Shown one piece after another: positions 23,332 through 32,964 of a stretch of DNA of 50,696 nt. The position numbers were made by a program, and so were the translations under genes. The notes beneath the pieces are model-generated. The model made no database searches, was not told the origin of the DNA, and was given only the letters and a program-made list of their open reading frames with translations. Source of the DNA: Streptomyces sp. SolWspMP-5a-2 (GTDB taxonomy: Bacteria > Actinomycetota > Actinomycetes > Streptomycetales > Streptomycetaceae); contig NZ_FMCI01000117.1 of NCBI RefSeq assembly GCF_900091845.1, positions 1-50,696 of the forward strand, written 5' to 3'. Within the stretch, counting starts at the first letter, position 1. Every line of letters starts with the position of its first letter.

Positions 23332-24795
23332 TCAGCTCTCAGATGGTGCGAGACGGGAGCGGCGGTGACCGTAACTGAAGTAGAACACGAGCCCGGCGGC
23401 CATCCAGCACCCGAAGACCACCCAGGTGACCGGGGACAGGCTGCCCATCAGCCAGACGCAGAGCGCGAAGCCGAGGGCGGGCAGCAGCGGGGAGAGCGGC
23501 ACCCGGAAGGTGCGGGGCATCTCGGGCCGGGTCCGGCGCAGGACGACGACAGCGACGTTGACGAGCGCGAAGGCGAACAGGGTGCCGATGCTGGTGGCGT
23601 CGGCGAGCTGGCCGAGCGGCACGACCGAGGCGAGGCCGCCGCAGAAGAGGGAGACGATCAGGGTGTTGGCGCGGGGCGCGCCGGTCCTCGGGTGGACCCT
23701 GGCGAAGACCTTCGGCACCAGGCCGTCCCTGGCCATGGCGAACAGGATGCGGGTCTGGCCGTAGAGGACGGTCAGGACGACGCTGGCGATGGCGACGACG
23801 GCGCAGAACGCGAGCAGGGTCCCCCAGAGGGTCTGTCCGGTGACATCCCGCATGATCTGGGCGAGGGCGGCCTCGGAGTCGGCGAAGGTGCGCCAGGGCC
23901 GGGCGCCGACGGCGACGGCCGCGACCATGACGTACAGGACCGTCACGATGACGAGCGACAGCATGATGGCGCGGGGCAGGTCCCGCTGCGGGTTGCTGGC
24001 CTCCTCACCGGCCGTGGAGGCGGCGTCGAAGCCGATGTAGGAGAAGAACAGGGTGGCACCGGCGGCGCTGACCCCGGCCACCCCGAGCGGCATGAAGTCC
24101 GCGTAGTTGCCCGACCTGAAGCCCTGCACGCCGATGGCGCAGAACATGACCAGCGCGGCGATCTTGACGCAGACCATGATCGTGTTGGCGCGGGCCGACT
24201 CGCGGGCGCCGCCCAGCAGGAACGTCATGGCGAGCAGGACGACGATCAGCGCGGGCAGGTTGAAGACGCCGCCGTCGCCCGGCGGGGCGGAGAGCGCGGC
24301 GGGCAGGGTGAAACCGACGGTCCCGTCGAGGAGTTCGTTCAGGTACTGGCCCCAGCCGACGGCGACGGCCGCGACGGAGACGCCGTACTCCAGGATCAGG
24401 CACCAGCCGCAGACCCAGGCGATGAGTTCACCCAGAGTGGCGTACGCGTACGAGTACGAGGATCCGGCGACCGGGATGGTACCGGCGAGTTCGGCGTAGG
24501 AGAGGGCCGAGAAGAGGGCGGTGAACCCGGCGAGGACGAAGGAGAGGATGACGGCGGGTCCGGCCTTGGGCACCGCCTCGCCGAGGACCACGAAGATGCC
24601 GGTGCCGAGGGTGGCGCCGATGCTGATCATGGTCAGCTGCCAGAGCCCGAGGGAACGCCTGAGCGTGCCGCCCTCGCCGTGGCCGCCCTCCGCGACCAGC
24701 AGTTCCACCGGCTTGCGGCGCATCAGGCGGGCGCCGAACCCCGGGGCGGGCCCCGGCTCCGTGCGGTCCTGCGGGGATGGTCCTTGGTCCGGCAC
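23332..24795 (-). CDS. APC-superfamily amino-acid permease (cationic amino-acid transporter type)
   Basis: The 487-residue protein has about twelve membrane segments. The start RRSLGLWQLTMISIGATLGTGIFVVLG and the segment VAGSSYSYAYATLGELIAW are typical of the CAT subfamily (YfnA-like, cationic amino-acid transporters) of the APC superfamily. GTG 24795 is chosen because AAGGAG lies seven bases upstream; earlier in-frame codons have no such site. Specificity for lysine or arginine is a family-based guess, consistent with a DavB/DavA-type pathway downstream. Followed after 9 bp by the Lrp gene. Its promoter region has three GTTGCG-type boxes. Confidence 0.88.
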   Translation of the reverse strand: MPDQGPSPQDRTEPGPAPGFGARLMRRKPVELLVAEGGHGEGGTLRRSLGLWQLTMISIGATLGTGIFVVLGEAVPKAGPAVILSFVLAGFTALFSALSYAELAGTIPVAGSSYSYAYATLGELIAWVCGWCLILEYGVSVAAVAVGWGQYLNELLDGTVGFTLPAALSAPPGDGGVFNLPALIVVLLAMTFLLGGARESARANTIMVCVKIAALVMFCAIGVQGFRSGNYADFMPLGVAGVSAAGATLFFSYIGFDAASTAGEEASNPQRDLPRAIMLSLVIVTVLYVMVAAVAVGARPWRTFADSEAALAQIMRDVTGQTLWGTLLAFCAVVAIASVVLTVLYGQTRILFAMARDGLVPKVFARVHPRTGAPRANTLIVSLFCGGLASVVPLGQLADATSIGTLFAFALVNVAVVVLRRTRPEMPRTFRVPLSPLLPALGFALCVWLMGSLSPVTWVVFGCWMAAGLVFYFSYGHRRSRLAPSES

Positions 24796-24900
24796 GCGCC
24801 GACTCCTTCTCACAGCGGTCAGGCGTCGGGAACCGCAGGCGCACCCGCGTGAGCGGGAACCCACCGAGCGGAGTCCCCGGCACGCCACGTACAGCGCAGC

Positions 24901-24997
24901 ACCCTACGAGCCGCGCGTTCCCCCACGTAATGCGGCAACCTTGCGCGTCGCCGCAAGATCGTTGCGTTGCGGGCGGCGGCACGCCGTTTCGTTGCGC
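24901..24997 (-). promoter_or_regulatory. Promoter with three phased GTTGCG-type boxes (putative Lrp sites), permease gene
   Basis: On the minus strand TAGGGT (24901-24906) fits a -10. Boxes CTTGCGC (24940), GTTGCGT (24961) and GTTGCGC (24991) follow upstream with spacings of 21 and 30 bp. The nearest is 34 bp from the -10, exactly as in the amidase promoter. The first box also begins a TTGCG...CGCAA palindrome (24941-24956). An additional GTTGCGG overlaps the second box. Confidence 0.6.
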
Positions 24998-25043
24998 GCC
25001 GCCTCGGGGACGTCGTGGGGGCGGCCCCGCCCGGGACCAGGGG

Positions 25044-26528
<1,485 letters not shown>

Positions 26529-26645
26529 TCAGCCAGGGGGAAGAGCACGTACCTCATTGTCCCACGCCGACCGGAACGTCCTGCCACGGAGGATCGTCCA
26601 GGCAGGTCAGCGGGGTTCTCGGCGGAACGTACGAGAGGGAGCGGA

Positions 26646-26966
26646 TCAGCGGACCCGGTGGCCGAGGGCGAGCATCACGTCGAGCGCGGGCGCCCGGTCG
26701 GCGGCCTCGGCGAGCACGTCCTGCGCGATCGCCCACTCGTCGGGCCGCGTCTGGGCGTAGGGCCGCCAGCCGCGCACGACGATCAGCAGGCCGTCGTCGG
26801 CGGCCGTCCCCGGCCAGGTGCCGGGGTCGGCCAGGGAGTCGGCGAGGGCGTCCCAGTTGCGGCCGAACCAGTCGGGCAGCGCGAGGGCGCGCGCGACCCG
26901 GTCCATGAACTCCGCCTTGTCGGCGACGCCGTGGAGGTCCAGCGTGACGGAGTGGGGGCTCGTCAT
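26646..26966 (-). CDS. Barstar-family ribonuclease inhibitor
   Basis: The 106-residue acidic cytoplasmic protein matches barstar: LDLHGVADKAEFMDRVARALALPDWFGRNWDALADSLAD contains the helix whose residues plug the barnase-type active site, with the typical WFGRNWDAL core. Barstar binds and neutralises barnase-like and RNase Sa-like enzymes. Its start overlaps the stop of the upstream RNase Sa-like gene by 4 bp, so toxin and immunity protein are translationally coupled. A GGGA-type ribosome binding site is not obvious, in keeping with coupling. Confidence 0.9.
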   Translation of the reverse strand: MTSPHSVTLDLHGVADKAEFMDRVARALALPDWFGRNWDALADSLADPGTWPGTAADDGLLIVVRGWRPYAQTRPDEWAIAQDVLAEAADRAPALDVMLALGHRVR

Positions 26967-27382
26967 CTCAGTACCGCCCTGAACGATTCGTAGTGATCAT
27001 CGGTGTAGTAGACCTCCCCCTCGCGCCCGGTGACCATGCGCCGCGCGCCGCGGTCCCGGGAACCCGGGGTCGGCACCGTGTACTCGTGGTAGTAGCCGCG
27101 CGCCTCGCGCGGCAGCAGCCCCTCGCGGTTCCCGAAGACGACGCCGTCCCTGCTGTAGGGGTAGGGGCCGCCCCGGTCGATGAGGTCGAGGGTGCGGCGG
27201 GCCTCGGCGGGCAGGGCGGCGGCCCTGACGGTGGACATGCCGTCGGCCCGCGCGGGGGCGGACGGGGCGCCGCTGGAGCGGGCGGAGGGGACGGCCGAGC
27301 CGGTGCCGGGCGCCGTCGAGCAGCCGGTGAGCAGGACGGCGAGCAGGCAGAGAAGGACTCGGGGGACGAACCTCGGCAGCAT
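26963..27382 (-). CDS. RNase Sa-like (barnase-class) lipoprotein ribonuclease
   Basis: The 139-residue guanyl-specific RNase is similar along its length to Streptomyces RNase Sa. Conserved blocks are GGPYPYSRDGVVFGNRE and GYYHEYTVPTPGSRDRGARR. By alignment the catalytic residues are Glu100, Arg115 and His130 (RNase Sa Glu54, Arg69, His85). The N-terminus is a signal peptide with a lipobox (LLTG-Cys21), followed by a Ser/Ala/Pro linker, so the enzyme is probably lipid-anchored outside the membrane. Both cysteines of the RNase Sa disulfide are missing (Arg replaces the first; the chain ends before the second). A barstar follows directly. Confidence 0.88.
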   Translation of the reverse strand: MLPRFVPRVLLCLLAVLLTGCSTAPGTGSAVPSARSSGAPSAPARADGMSTVRAAALPAEARRTLDLIDRGGPYPYSRDGVVFGNREGLLPREARGYYHEYTVPTPGSRDRGARRMVTGREGEVYYTDDHYESFRAVLR

Positions 27383-27435
27383 ACGGTGATGCTGCCATGT
27401 CCGTCCCCGGGTGTCCGTGCGGCCGCCGCGCCCCG

Positions 27436-28455
27436 TCAGATCCCGTCCGGGTCCTCGCGGTTGAGCGCGGACTTCGGGGTGGTCCCCGTCGTCATCAGGA
27501 CGTCGGCTGCGGAGGTGTCGGTGACCAGGCTGGTCACCAGGCCCGAGCGGAGCACGGCGTCGATCGCGGCGGCCTTGCGCGCCCCGCCCGCGATCGCCAC
27601 CACCTCGGGGATGCGGCGGAGCTGGTCGGCCTTGACGGTGATGCACCGCTCGCCGAGGTCCCGGCCGACCCGGCGGCCCTCGCCGTCGAAGAGGTGCGCG
27701 GACATCTCGGCGGCGACCCCGAGCGAGGCGTAGTGGCCGCGCTCCTCGTCGCTGAGCATGTCGTGCACGGTGGAGATGCCCGGCTCCCAGGAGCCGATCG
27801 ACACGCAGGCCACGGTGACCTTGTCGAAGTACTCGAAGGCGCGGGCGATCCCGGTCTGGTGGCGCAGCGCCGACGCGGTGGCCGCGTCCGGCAGCAGCAT
27901 GGGCGCGTAGATGGGGTGCGCGTCGCCGCCGGAGACCTGGGCGGCCCGGCGGACCGCCTCCACCGAGCCGCGCTCGGCGGTGCCTGCGTCGTACACGCCC
28001 GTCAGCTGCACCACCGTGCACGGCGGCAGCCGGTCGAGCGCGGCGGCCATGTGGATGGTGGACCGGCCCCAGGCCAGGCCCAGCACGTCCCCCTCGGTGA
28101 CCAGCTCGCCGAGCAGGTCGGCGGCCACCTCGCCGAGGTTCTCCGGGTCGGGCGACTCGTCGACGTCGGCCGGGGACTCGACGACGACGGCGTGCCGGAG
28201 GCCGTAGCGGGCGCGCAGCGCGTCCGAGCGCTCGGCGTCCAGTTCGGCCGGGACCCGGATCTCGATGCGGACCAGGTCTCTCTCCAGGGCCGTCTCCAGC
28301 ACCCGGGCCACCTTGAAGCGGCTGACCCCGAACTCCTCCGCGATCTGGATCTTGGACTTGCCCTCCAGGTAGAAGCGGCGGGCCATGGCCGCCGCCTGCA
28401 CCAGCTCAGCGGGTCCCATCCGCACTGCTGACCGGCCCGCCGACATACCCGACAC
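27436..28455 (-). CDS. SorC/DeoR-type sugar-binding transcriptional regulator
   Basis: The 339-residue regulator has an N-terminal HTH (LEGKSKIQIAEEFGVSRFKVARVLE) and a C-terminal sugar-phosphate-binding domain of the SorC/CggR type (DVLGLAWGRSTIHMAAAL, CVSIGSWEPGISTVHDML, VVAIAGGARKAAAIDAVL). GTG 28455 is chosen because GAGGAG lies six bases upstream; an ATG nine bases downstream and an open frame upstream are alternatives. The neighbouring rpe gene suggests control of pentose or related sugar metabolism, but no operator was recognised. Confidence 0.85.
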   Translation of the reverse strand: MSGMSAGRSAVRMGPAELVQAAAMARRFYLEGKSKIQIAEEFGVSRFKVARVLETALERDLVRIEIRVPAELDAERSDALRARYGLRHAVVVESPADVDESPDPENLGEVAADLLGELVTEGDVLGLAWGRSTIHMAAALDRLPPCTVVQLTGVYDAGTAERGSVEAVRRAAQVSGGDAHPIYAPMLLPDAATASALRHQTGIARAFEYFDKVTVACVSIGSWEPGISTVHDMLSDEERGHYASLGVAAEMSAHLFDGEGRRVGRDLGERCITVKADQLRRIPEVVAIAGGARKAAAIDAVLRSGLVTSLVTDTSAADVLMTTGTTPKSALNREDPDGI

Positions 28456-28557
28456 GGCGTTCTCCTCACTGCTGTTCACGCTCTGGGTTCGCCGTTCATC
28501 CTCGCAGATCCGGCGCACTTGATTCGCCCCGATGGACGCCGTTCACGTACCCGTGGC

Positions 28558-29244
28558 TCAGTGGTCGCATCCCCAGGAGGCTCCGGCGGTCGCGGCGTCG
28601 GCACGGGCGCGCAGGGCGCGGACCGCCTCGGCCGGGTCGTCGGCGCCGTACACGGCGGACCCGGCGACGAAGACGTCGGCCCCGGCCTCGGCGCAGCGTT
28701 CGATGGTGGAGGCGGAGACCCCGCCGTCGACCTGGAGCCACAGGTCGAGGCCGTGCTTGCCGATCAGCTCACGGGTGCGGCGGATCTTCGGCAGCATGAT
28801 GTCGAGGAACGCCTGGCCGCCGAAGCCCGGCTCCACGGTCATGATCAGCAGCATGTCCAGCTCGGGGAGCAGGTCCTCGTACGGCTCGACGGGCGTCGCC
28901 GGGCGCAGCGCCATGGACGCGCGGGCGCCCTTGGCCCGGATCTCCCGGGCCAGCCGTACCGGGGCGGCCGCCGCCTCCACGTGGAAGGTGACGGAGGAGG
29001 CCCCCGCCTCGACGTACTGCGGTGCCCACCGATCGGGGGCCTCGATCATCAGATGGCAGTCCAGCGGGGTCTCCGTCGCCCGCGCGAGGGACTCTACGAC
29101 CGGCACTCCGAGCGTCAGGTTCGGCACGAAGTGGTTGTCCATGACGTCGACATGGAGCCAGTCGGCCCCCTCGACCGCCCGCGCCTCGTCGGCGAGGCGG
29201 GCGAAGTCCGCGGACAGGATGCTGGGGTTGATCTGGGCTGCCAT
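28558..29244 (-). CDS. rpe: Ribulose-phosphate 3-epimerase
   Basis: The 228-residue TIM-barrel enzyme interconverts ribulose-5-phosphate and xylulose-5-phosphate in the pentose phosphate pathway. Landmarks are [13 protein letters not shown] at the N-terminus, [16 protein letters not shown] with metal and catalytic residues, [13 protein letters not shown], and [29 protein letters not shown] near the end, which binds phosphate. ATG 29244 is preceded by TTGGAGC. It lies 69 bp downstream of rsmB, so a shared transcript is likely. Confidence 0.95.
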   Translation of the reverse strand: MAAQINPSILSADFARLADEARAVEGADWLHVDVMDNHFVPNLTLGVPVVESLARATETPLDCHLMIEAPDRWAPQYVEAGASSVTFHVEAAAAPVRLAREIRAKGARASMALRPATPVEPYEDLLPELDMLLIMTVEPGFGGQAFLDIMLPKIRRTRELIGKHGLDLWLQVDGGVSASTIERCAEAGADVFVAGSAVYGADDPAEAVRALRARADAATAGASWGCDH

Positions 29245-29313
29245 GCTCCAAGCCTGCCATGTCCCGGCCCTTTTGTTGGCGCCGGTACGGACCCGGACCG
29301 CGGCAGGCGCGGT

Positions 29314-30750
29314 TCAGGCGCCGTCGCCCGTCCTGCGCAGGATCGCGAGGTACATCGCGTCGGTGCCGTGCAGGTGCGGCCAGAGCTGGACGTCGGGTCC
29401 CTCGCCGAGGTCGGGGACGCCGGGCAGCAGCGGCCTGGCGTCGACCAGCTCGGCGCCGCCGCGCTGCTTGAGGACGTCGTCGACGACCGCCCGGGTCTCC
29501 GCGAGGTGCGGGGAGCAGGTCGCGTAGGCGACGACGCCGCCGACCCGCACGGAGTCCAGCGCGGTGCGCAGCAGGGACCGCTGGAGCGGGGCGAAGCCGT
29601 CGAGGTCGGCCGGGCGGCGCCGCCAGCGTGCCTCGGGGCGGCGGCGCAGGGCGCCGAGCCCGGTGCAGGGGACGTCCATCAGGACGCGGTCGAAGGCGCC
29701 CGACCGCCAGGGCGGCCTGGTCCCGTCGGCGGCGATCACCTGGTAGGGCCCGGGGTTGCCGTCCAGCGCGCGGGCCACCAGCCCGGCCCGGTGCGGCTGC
29801 TTCTCGGAGGCGAGCAGCACGGCCCCGCGTTCGGCGGCGAGGGCGGCGAGCAGTGCGGCCTTGCCGCCGGGGCCGGCGCAGCCGTCCAGCCAGGCCCGGT
29901 CGGGCCCCTCGACCGGGGCGTTCGCCAGCGCGAGGGCGACGAGCTGGCTGCCCTCGTCCTGCACTCCGGCCCGGCCCTCCCTGACCGCCTCGACGGCGCC
30001 GGGCTCCCCGCCCTCGGAGAGCCGCACCGCGTACGGCGACCAGCGCCCGGCGACGGCGGCCTCCTCGCCGAGCAGTTCCTCGCGGGTGGAGCGGCCGGGG
30101 CGGGCGACGAGGGTGACCTCGGGGCGTTCGTTGTCGGCGGCCAGCAGCTCCTCGATGCCCGCCCGGCCGCCGCCGAGCGCGTCCCAGAGGGCGGAGACGA
30201 CCCAGCGCGGGTGCGAGTGCACGACGCCGAGGTGGTCCTCCGGGTCCTCGTCGTAGGGCGGCGCGACCCGGGCGATCCAGCCGTCGAGGTCGTCCTGGGC
30301 GACCTTGCGCAGCACGGCGTTGACGAACTTGGCCCGTCCGTCGCCGAGCACCACCCGGGCCAGCTCGACGGCGGAGGAGACGGCCGCGTGGGTCGGGATC
30401 CTGGTGCCGAGCAACTGGTGCACGCCCAGGCTGATGACGTCCAGGACCGGCGGATCGACCTCGCGCAGCGGCCGGTCGACGCAGGAGGCGATGACGGCGT
30501 CGTAGGTGCCCTGGCGGCGCAGCGTCCCGTAGACCAGCTCGGTCGCCAGCGCGGCGTCCCGCCCGTCGAACTTCTCGGGCCCCTCCTTCTCGCGGGCCCG
30601 GCGCAGCAGCGGCGGGAGCACGAGGTTGGCGTACGCGTCCCGCTCGTCCACGGCCCGCAGCGCCTCGAAGGCGAGGATGCGGACGGGGTCCTTCTGGGGC
30701 CGACGGTAGGGCTTGCCGGGTCTGCGGGGCCGACGGGAGGTGTCGCTCAC
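29314..30750 (-). CDS. rsmB: 16S rRNA m5C967 methyltransferase RsmB/Sun
   Basis: The 478-residue protein begins with an RNA-binding NusB-like domain (VRILAFEALRAVDERDAYANLVL, LATELVYGTLRRQGTYD). A SAM-dependent RNA methyltransferase domain follows. It carries the SAM motif LDGCAGPGGKAALLA and the two NSUN cysteines in VPCTGLG and YATCSPH; the second is the general catalytic nucleophile. The start is taken as GTG 30750 (SDTSRRPRRPGKPYRRPQ), since earlier in-frame sequence looks non-coding. It methylates 16S rRNA during ribosome assembly. Placed between fmt and rpe, as in other Streptomyces. Confidence 0.92.
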   Translation of the reverse strand: MSDTSRRPRRPGKPYRRPQKDPVRILAFEALRAVDERDAYANLVLPPLLRRAREKEGPEKFDGRDAALATELVYGTLRRQGTYDAVIASCVDRPLREVDPPVLDVISLGVHQLLGTRIPTHAAVSSAVELARVVLGDGRAKFVNAVLRKVAQDDLDGWIARVAPPYDEDPEDHLGVVHSHPRWVVSALWDALGGGRAGIEELLAADNERPEVTLVARPGRSTREELLGEEAAVAGRWSPYAVRLSEGGEPGAVEAVREGRAGVQDEGSQLVALALANAPVEGPDRAWLDGCAGPGGKAALLAALAAERGAVLLASEKQPHRAGLVARALDGNPGPYQVIAADGTRPPWRSGAFDRVLMDVPCTGLGALRRRPEARWRRRPADLDGFAPLQRSLLRTALDSVRVGGVVAYATCSPHLAETRAVVDDVLKQRGGAELVDARPLLPGVPDLGEGPDVQLWPHLHGTDAMYLAILRRTGDGA

Positions 30751-30893
30751 GGAAAAGGTGCTCCGGGTGTGGGTGGGGTGCGAGGGGCCTCCGGCCCCGC
30801 GCGCACGGCATACGCCCCCAGCGTACGTCCGGCCGCCGGGCACCACGCCTGCGGCGTCCGGGCCCGGGTCCGCTCCCCCGCCCCCGCGGCGGG

Positions 30894-31826
30894 TCAGCCG
30901 AGGAGCGTCTCCCCGTCGGCGATGCGCGCGCCCCGGGCCCAGTCCGCCGCACGCATCGGCTTCTTGCCCTGGGCCTGCACCCACAGCAGCTCGACGGCGT
31001 ACGAGCCGGTGCCCGCGTGGACGCTGTTCTTGCCGACGGCGAGCTGTCCGGGCGCGAGGTCGGTGCGGTCCGGCACCGGCGTGACGTGGATGAGCTTGAG
31101 CCGCTCGCCCCGGAAGACGGTCCAGGCGCCCGGCGCGGGCGTGCAGCCGCGCACCACGCGGTCCACGCGCAGCGCGGGGGCGGCCCAGTCGAGCTGCCCG
31201 TCCTCGACGGTGATCTTCGGGGCGAGAGTGACGCCCTCGGCGGGCTGCGGGACCGCCTTCAGGGTGCCGTCCTCGATGCCGTCCATCGTGGCGGCGAGCA
31301 GCCCGGACCCGGCGAACGCGAGCCGGGTGAGCAGGTCGCCGCTGGTGTCGGTGGGCCGGATCTCCTCGGTGACGGTGCCGTAGACGGGCCCGGAGTCGAG
31401 TCCCTCCTCGATGAGGAAGGTGGAGGCGCCGGTGATCTCGTCGCCCGCCATGATGGAGTGCTGCACCGGCGCGGCGCCCCGCCAGGCGGGCAGCAGCGAG
31501 AAGTGCAGGTTGACCCAGCCGTGGACGGGCACGTCGAGCGCGACACGCGGCAGCAGCGCCCCGTACGCGACGACGGGACAGCAGTCGGGGGCGATCTCCC
31601 GCAGCCGGTCGAGGAACGCGGGGTCTCGCGGCTTCACCGGCTTGAGCACCTCGATCCCGGCCTCCTCGGCGCGCTCCGCCACCGGCGACGCCACCAGCCT
31701 GCGCCCGCGCCCGGCCGGCGCGTCGGGCCGGGTGACGACGGCGGCCACCTCGTGCCGCCCGGAGGCGATCAGGGCGTCCAGGGCGGGAACGGCGACCTCG
31801 GGGGTACCGGCGAAGACGAGCTTCAT
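30894..31826 (-). CDS. fmt: Methionyl-tRNA formyltransferase
   Basis: The 310-residue enzyme formylates initiator Met-tRNA using 10-formyl-tetrahydrofolate. The start [19 protein letters not shown] is diagnostic. The catalytic core [23 protein letters not shown] holds the histidine and SLLP motif of the formyltransferase domain. The C-terminal OB-like tRNA-binding domain ([17 protein letters not shown]) is complete. It lies 143 bp upstream of rsmB on the same strand. Its upstream region carries an unusual TGACG repeat tract (31893-32035). Confidence 0.95.
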   Translation of the reverse strand: MKLVFAGTPEVAVPALDALIASGRHEVAAVVTRPDAPAGRGRRLVASPVAERAEEAGIEVLKPVKPRDPAFLDRLREIAPDCCPVVAYGALLPRVALDVPVHGWVNLHFSLLPAWRGAAPVQHSIMAGDEITGASTFLIEEGLDSGPVYGTVTEEIRPTDTSGDLLTRLAFAGSGLLAATMDGIEDGTLKAVPQPAEGVTLAPKITVEDGQLDWAAPALRVDRVVRGCTPAPGAWTVFRGERLKLIHVTPVPDRTDLAPGQLAVGKNSVHAGTGSYAVELLWVQAQGKKPMRAADWARGARIADGETLLG

Positions 31827-31892
31827 GGGTGGATACGGCCCTCTCGGAACATGGGGCGCACGGCGGGGCCCGCTCGGGGGACGGGGGCGACG

Positions 31893-32035
31893 CGCGGCTG
31901 ACGGTGACGGCTGACGGCGGGTATGGACTGACGACGGGTGAGGACTGACGACGGGCGTCGGGTGACGGACGTCAGGTGACGGTTGACTGTGGGTGACGGG
32001 TGACGGGTGACGCCCAGTTTATGGCTGACGCCCGA
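31893..32035. repeat. Degenerate TGACG repeat tract upstream of fmt
   Basis: About a dozen TGACG or near-TGACG units occur in roughly 140 bp. Within it GGACTGACGACGGG is repeated at 31925 and 31942 (17-bp period), and three GGGTGAC heptamers run in tandem near 31991-32011. It looks like slippage-generated DNA rather than a coding sequence. Confidence 0.75.
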
Positions 32036-32104
32036 CGGCGGACGACCGCGGCCCGAGGCGTGCCCGGGGGCGTACGCATATGCCCTCACGCCCCCGATGC
32101 GTGA

Positions 32105-32746
<642 letters not shown>

Positions 32747-32761
32747 CCCACCGCACCGCCC

Positions 32762-32788
32762 CTGCCCTCCCACCCTCTGGGAGGGCAG
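32762..32788. terminator. Bidirectional terminator
   Basis: A perfect 11-bp inverted repeat (CTGCCCTCCCA and its complement) with a 5-nt loop lies between the convergent HTH and priA genes. Confidence 0.75.
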
Positions 32789-32964
32789 TAGCATGCCGGG
32801 CCCCACCCACGGACGAGGCCCCCCGCACCGCTCTCCACCCCGTCCCCGCCGATACGGGGAATCAGCGCCCGGCGCCGGAGTTCACACGAGCCCGCCCGGA
32901 CCCCCGGACCCCGCCCCCGGACCGGCGTCGGACCACCCCCGTCACCGCGGGCAGCGGCAGCGCC

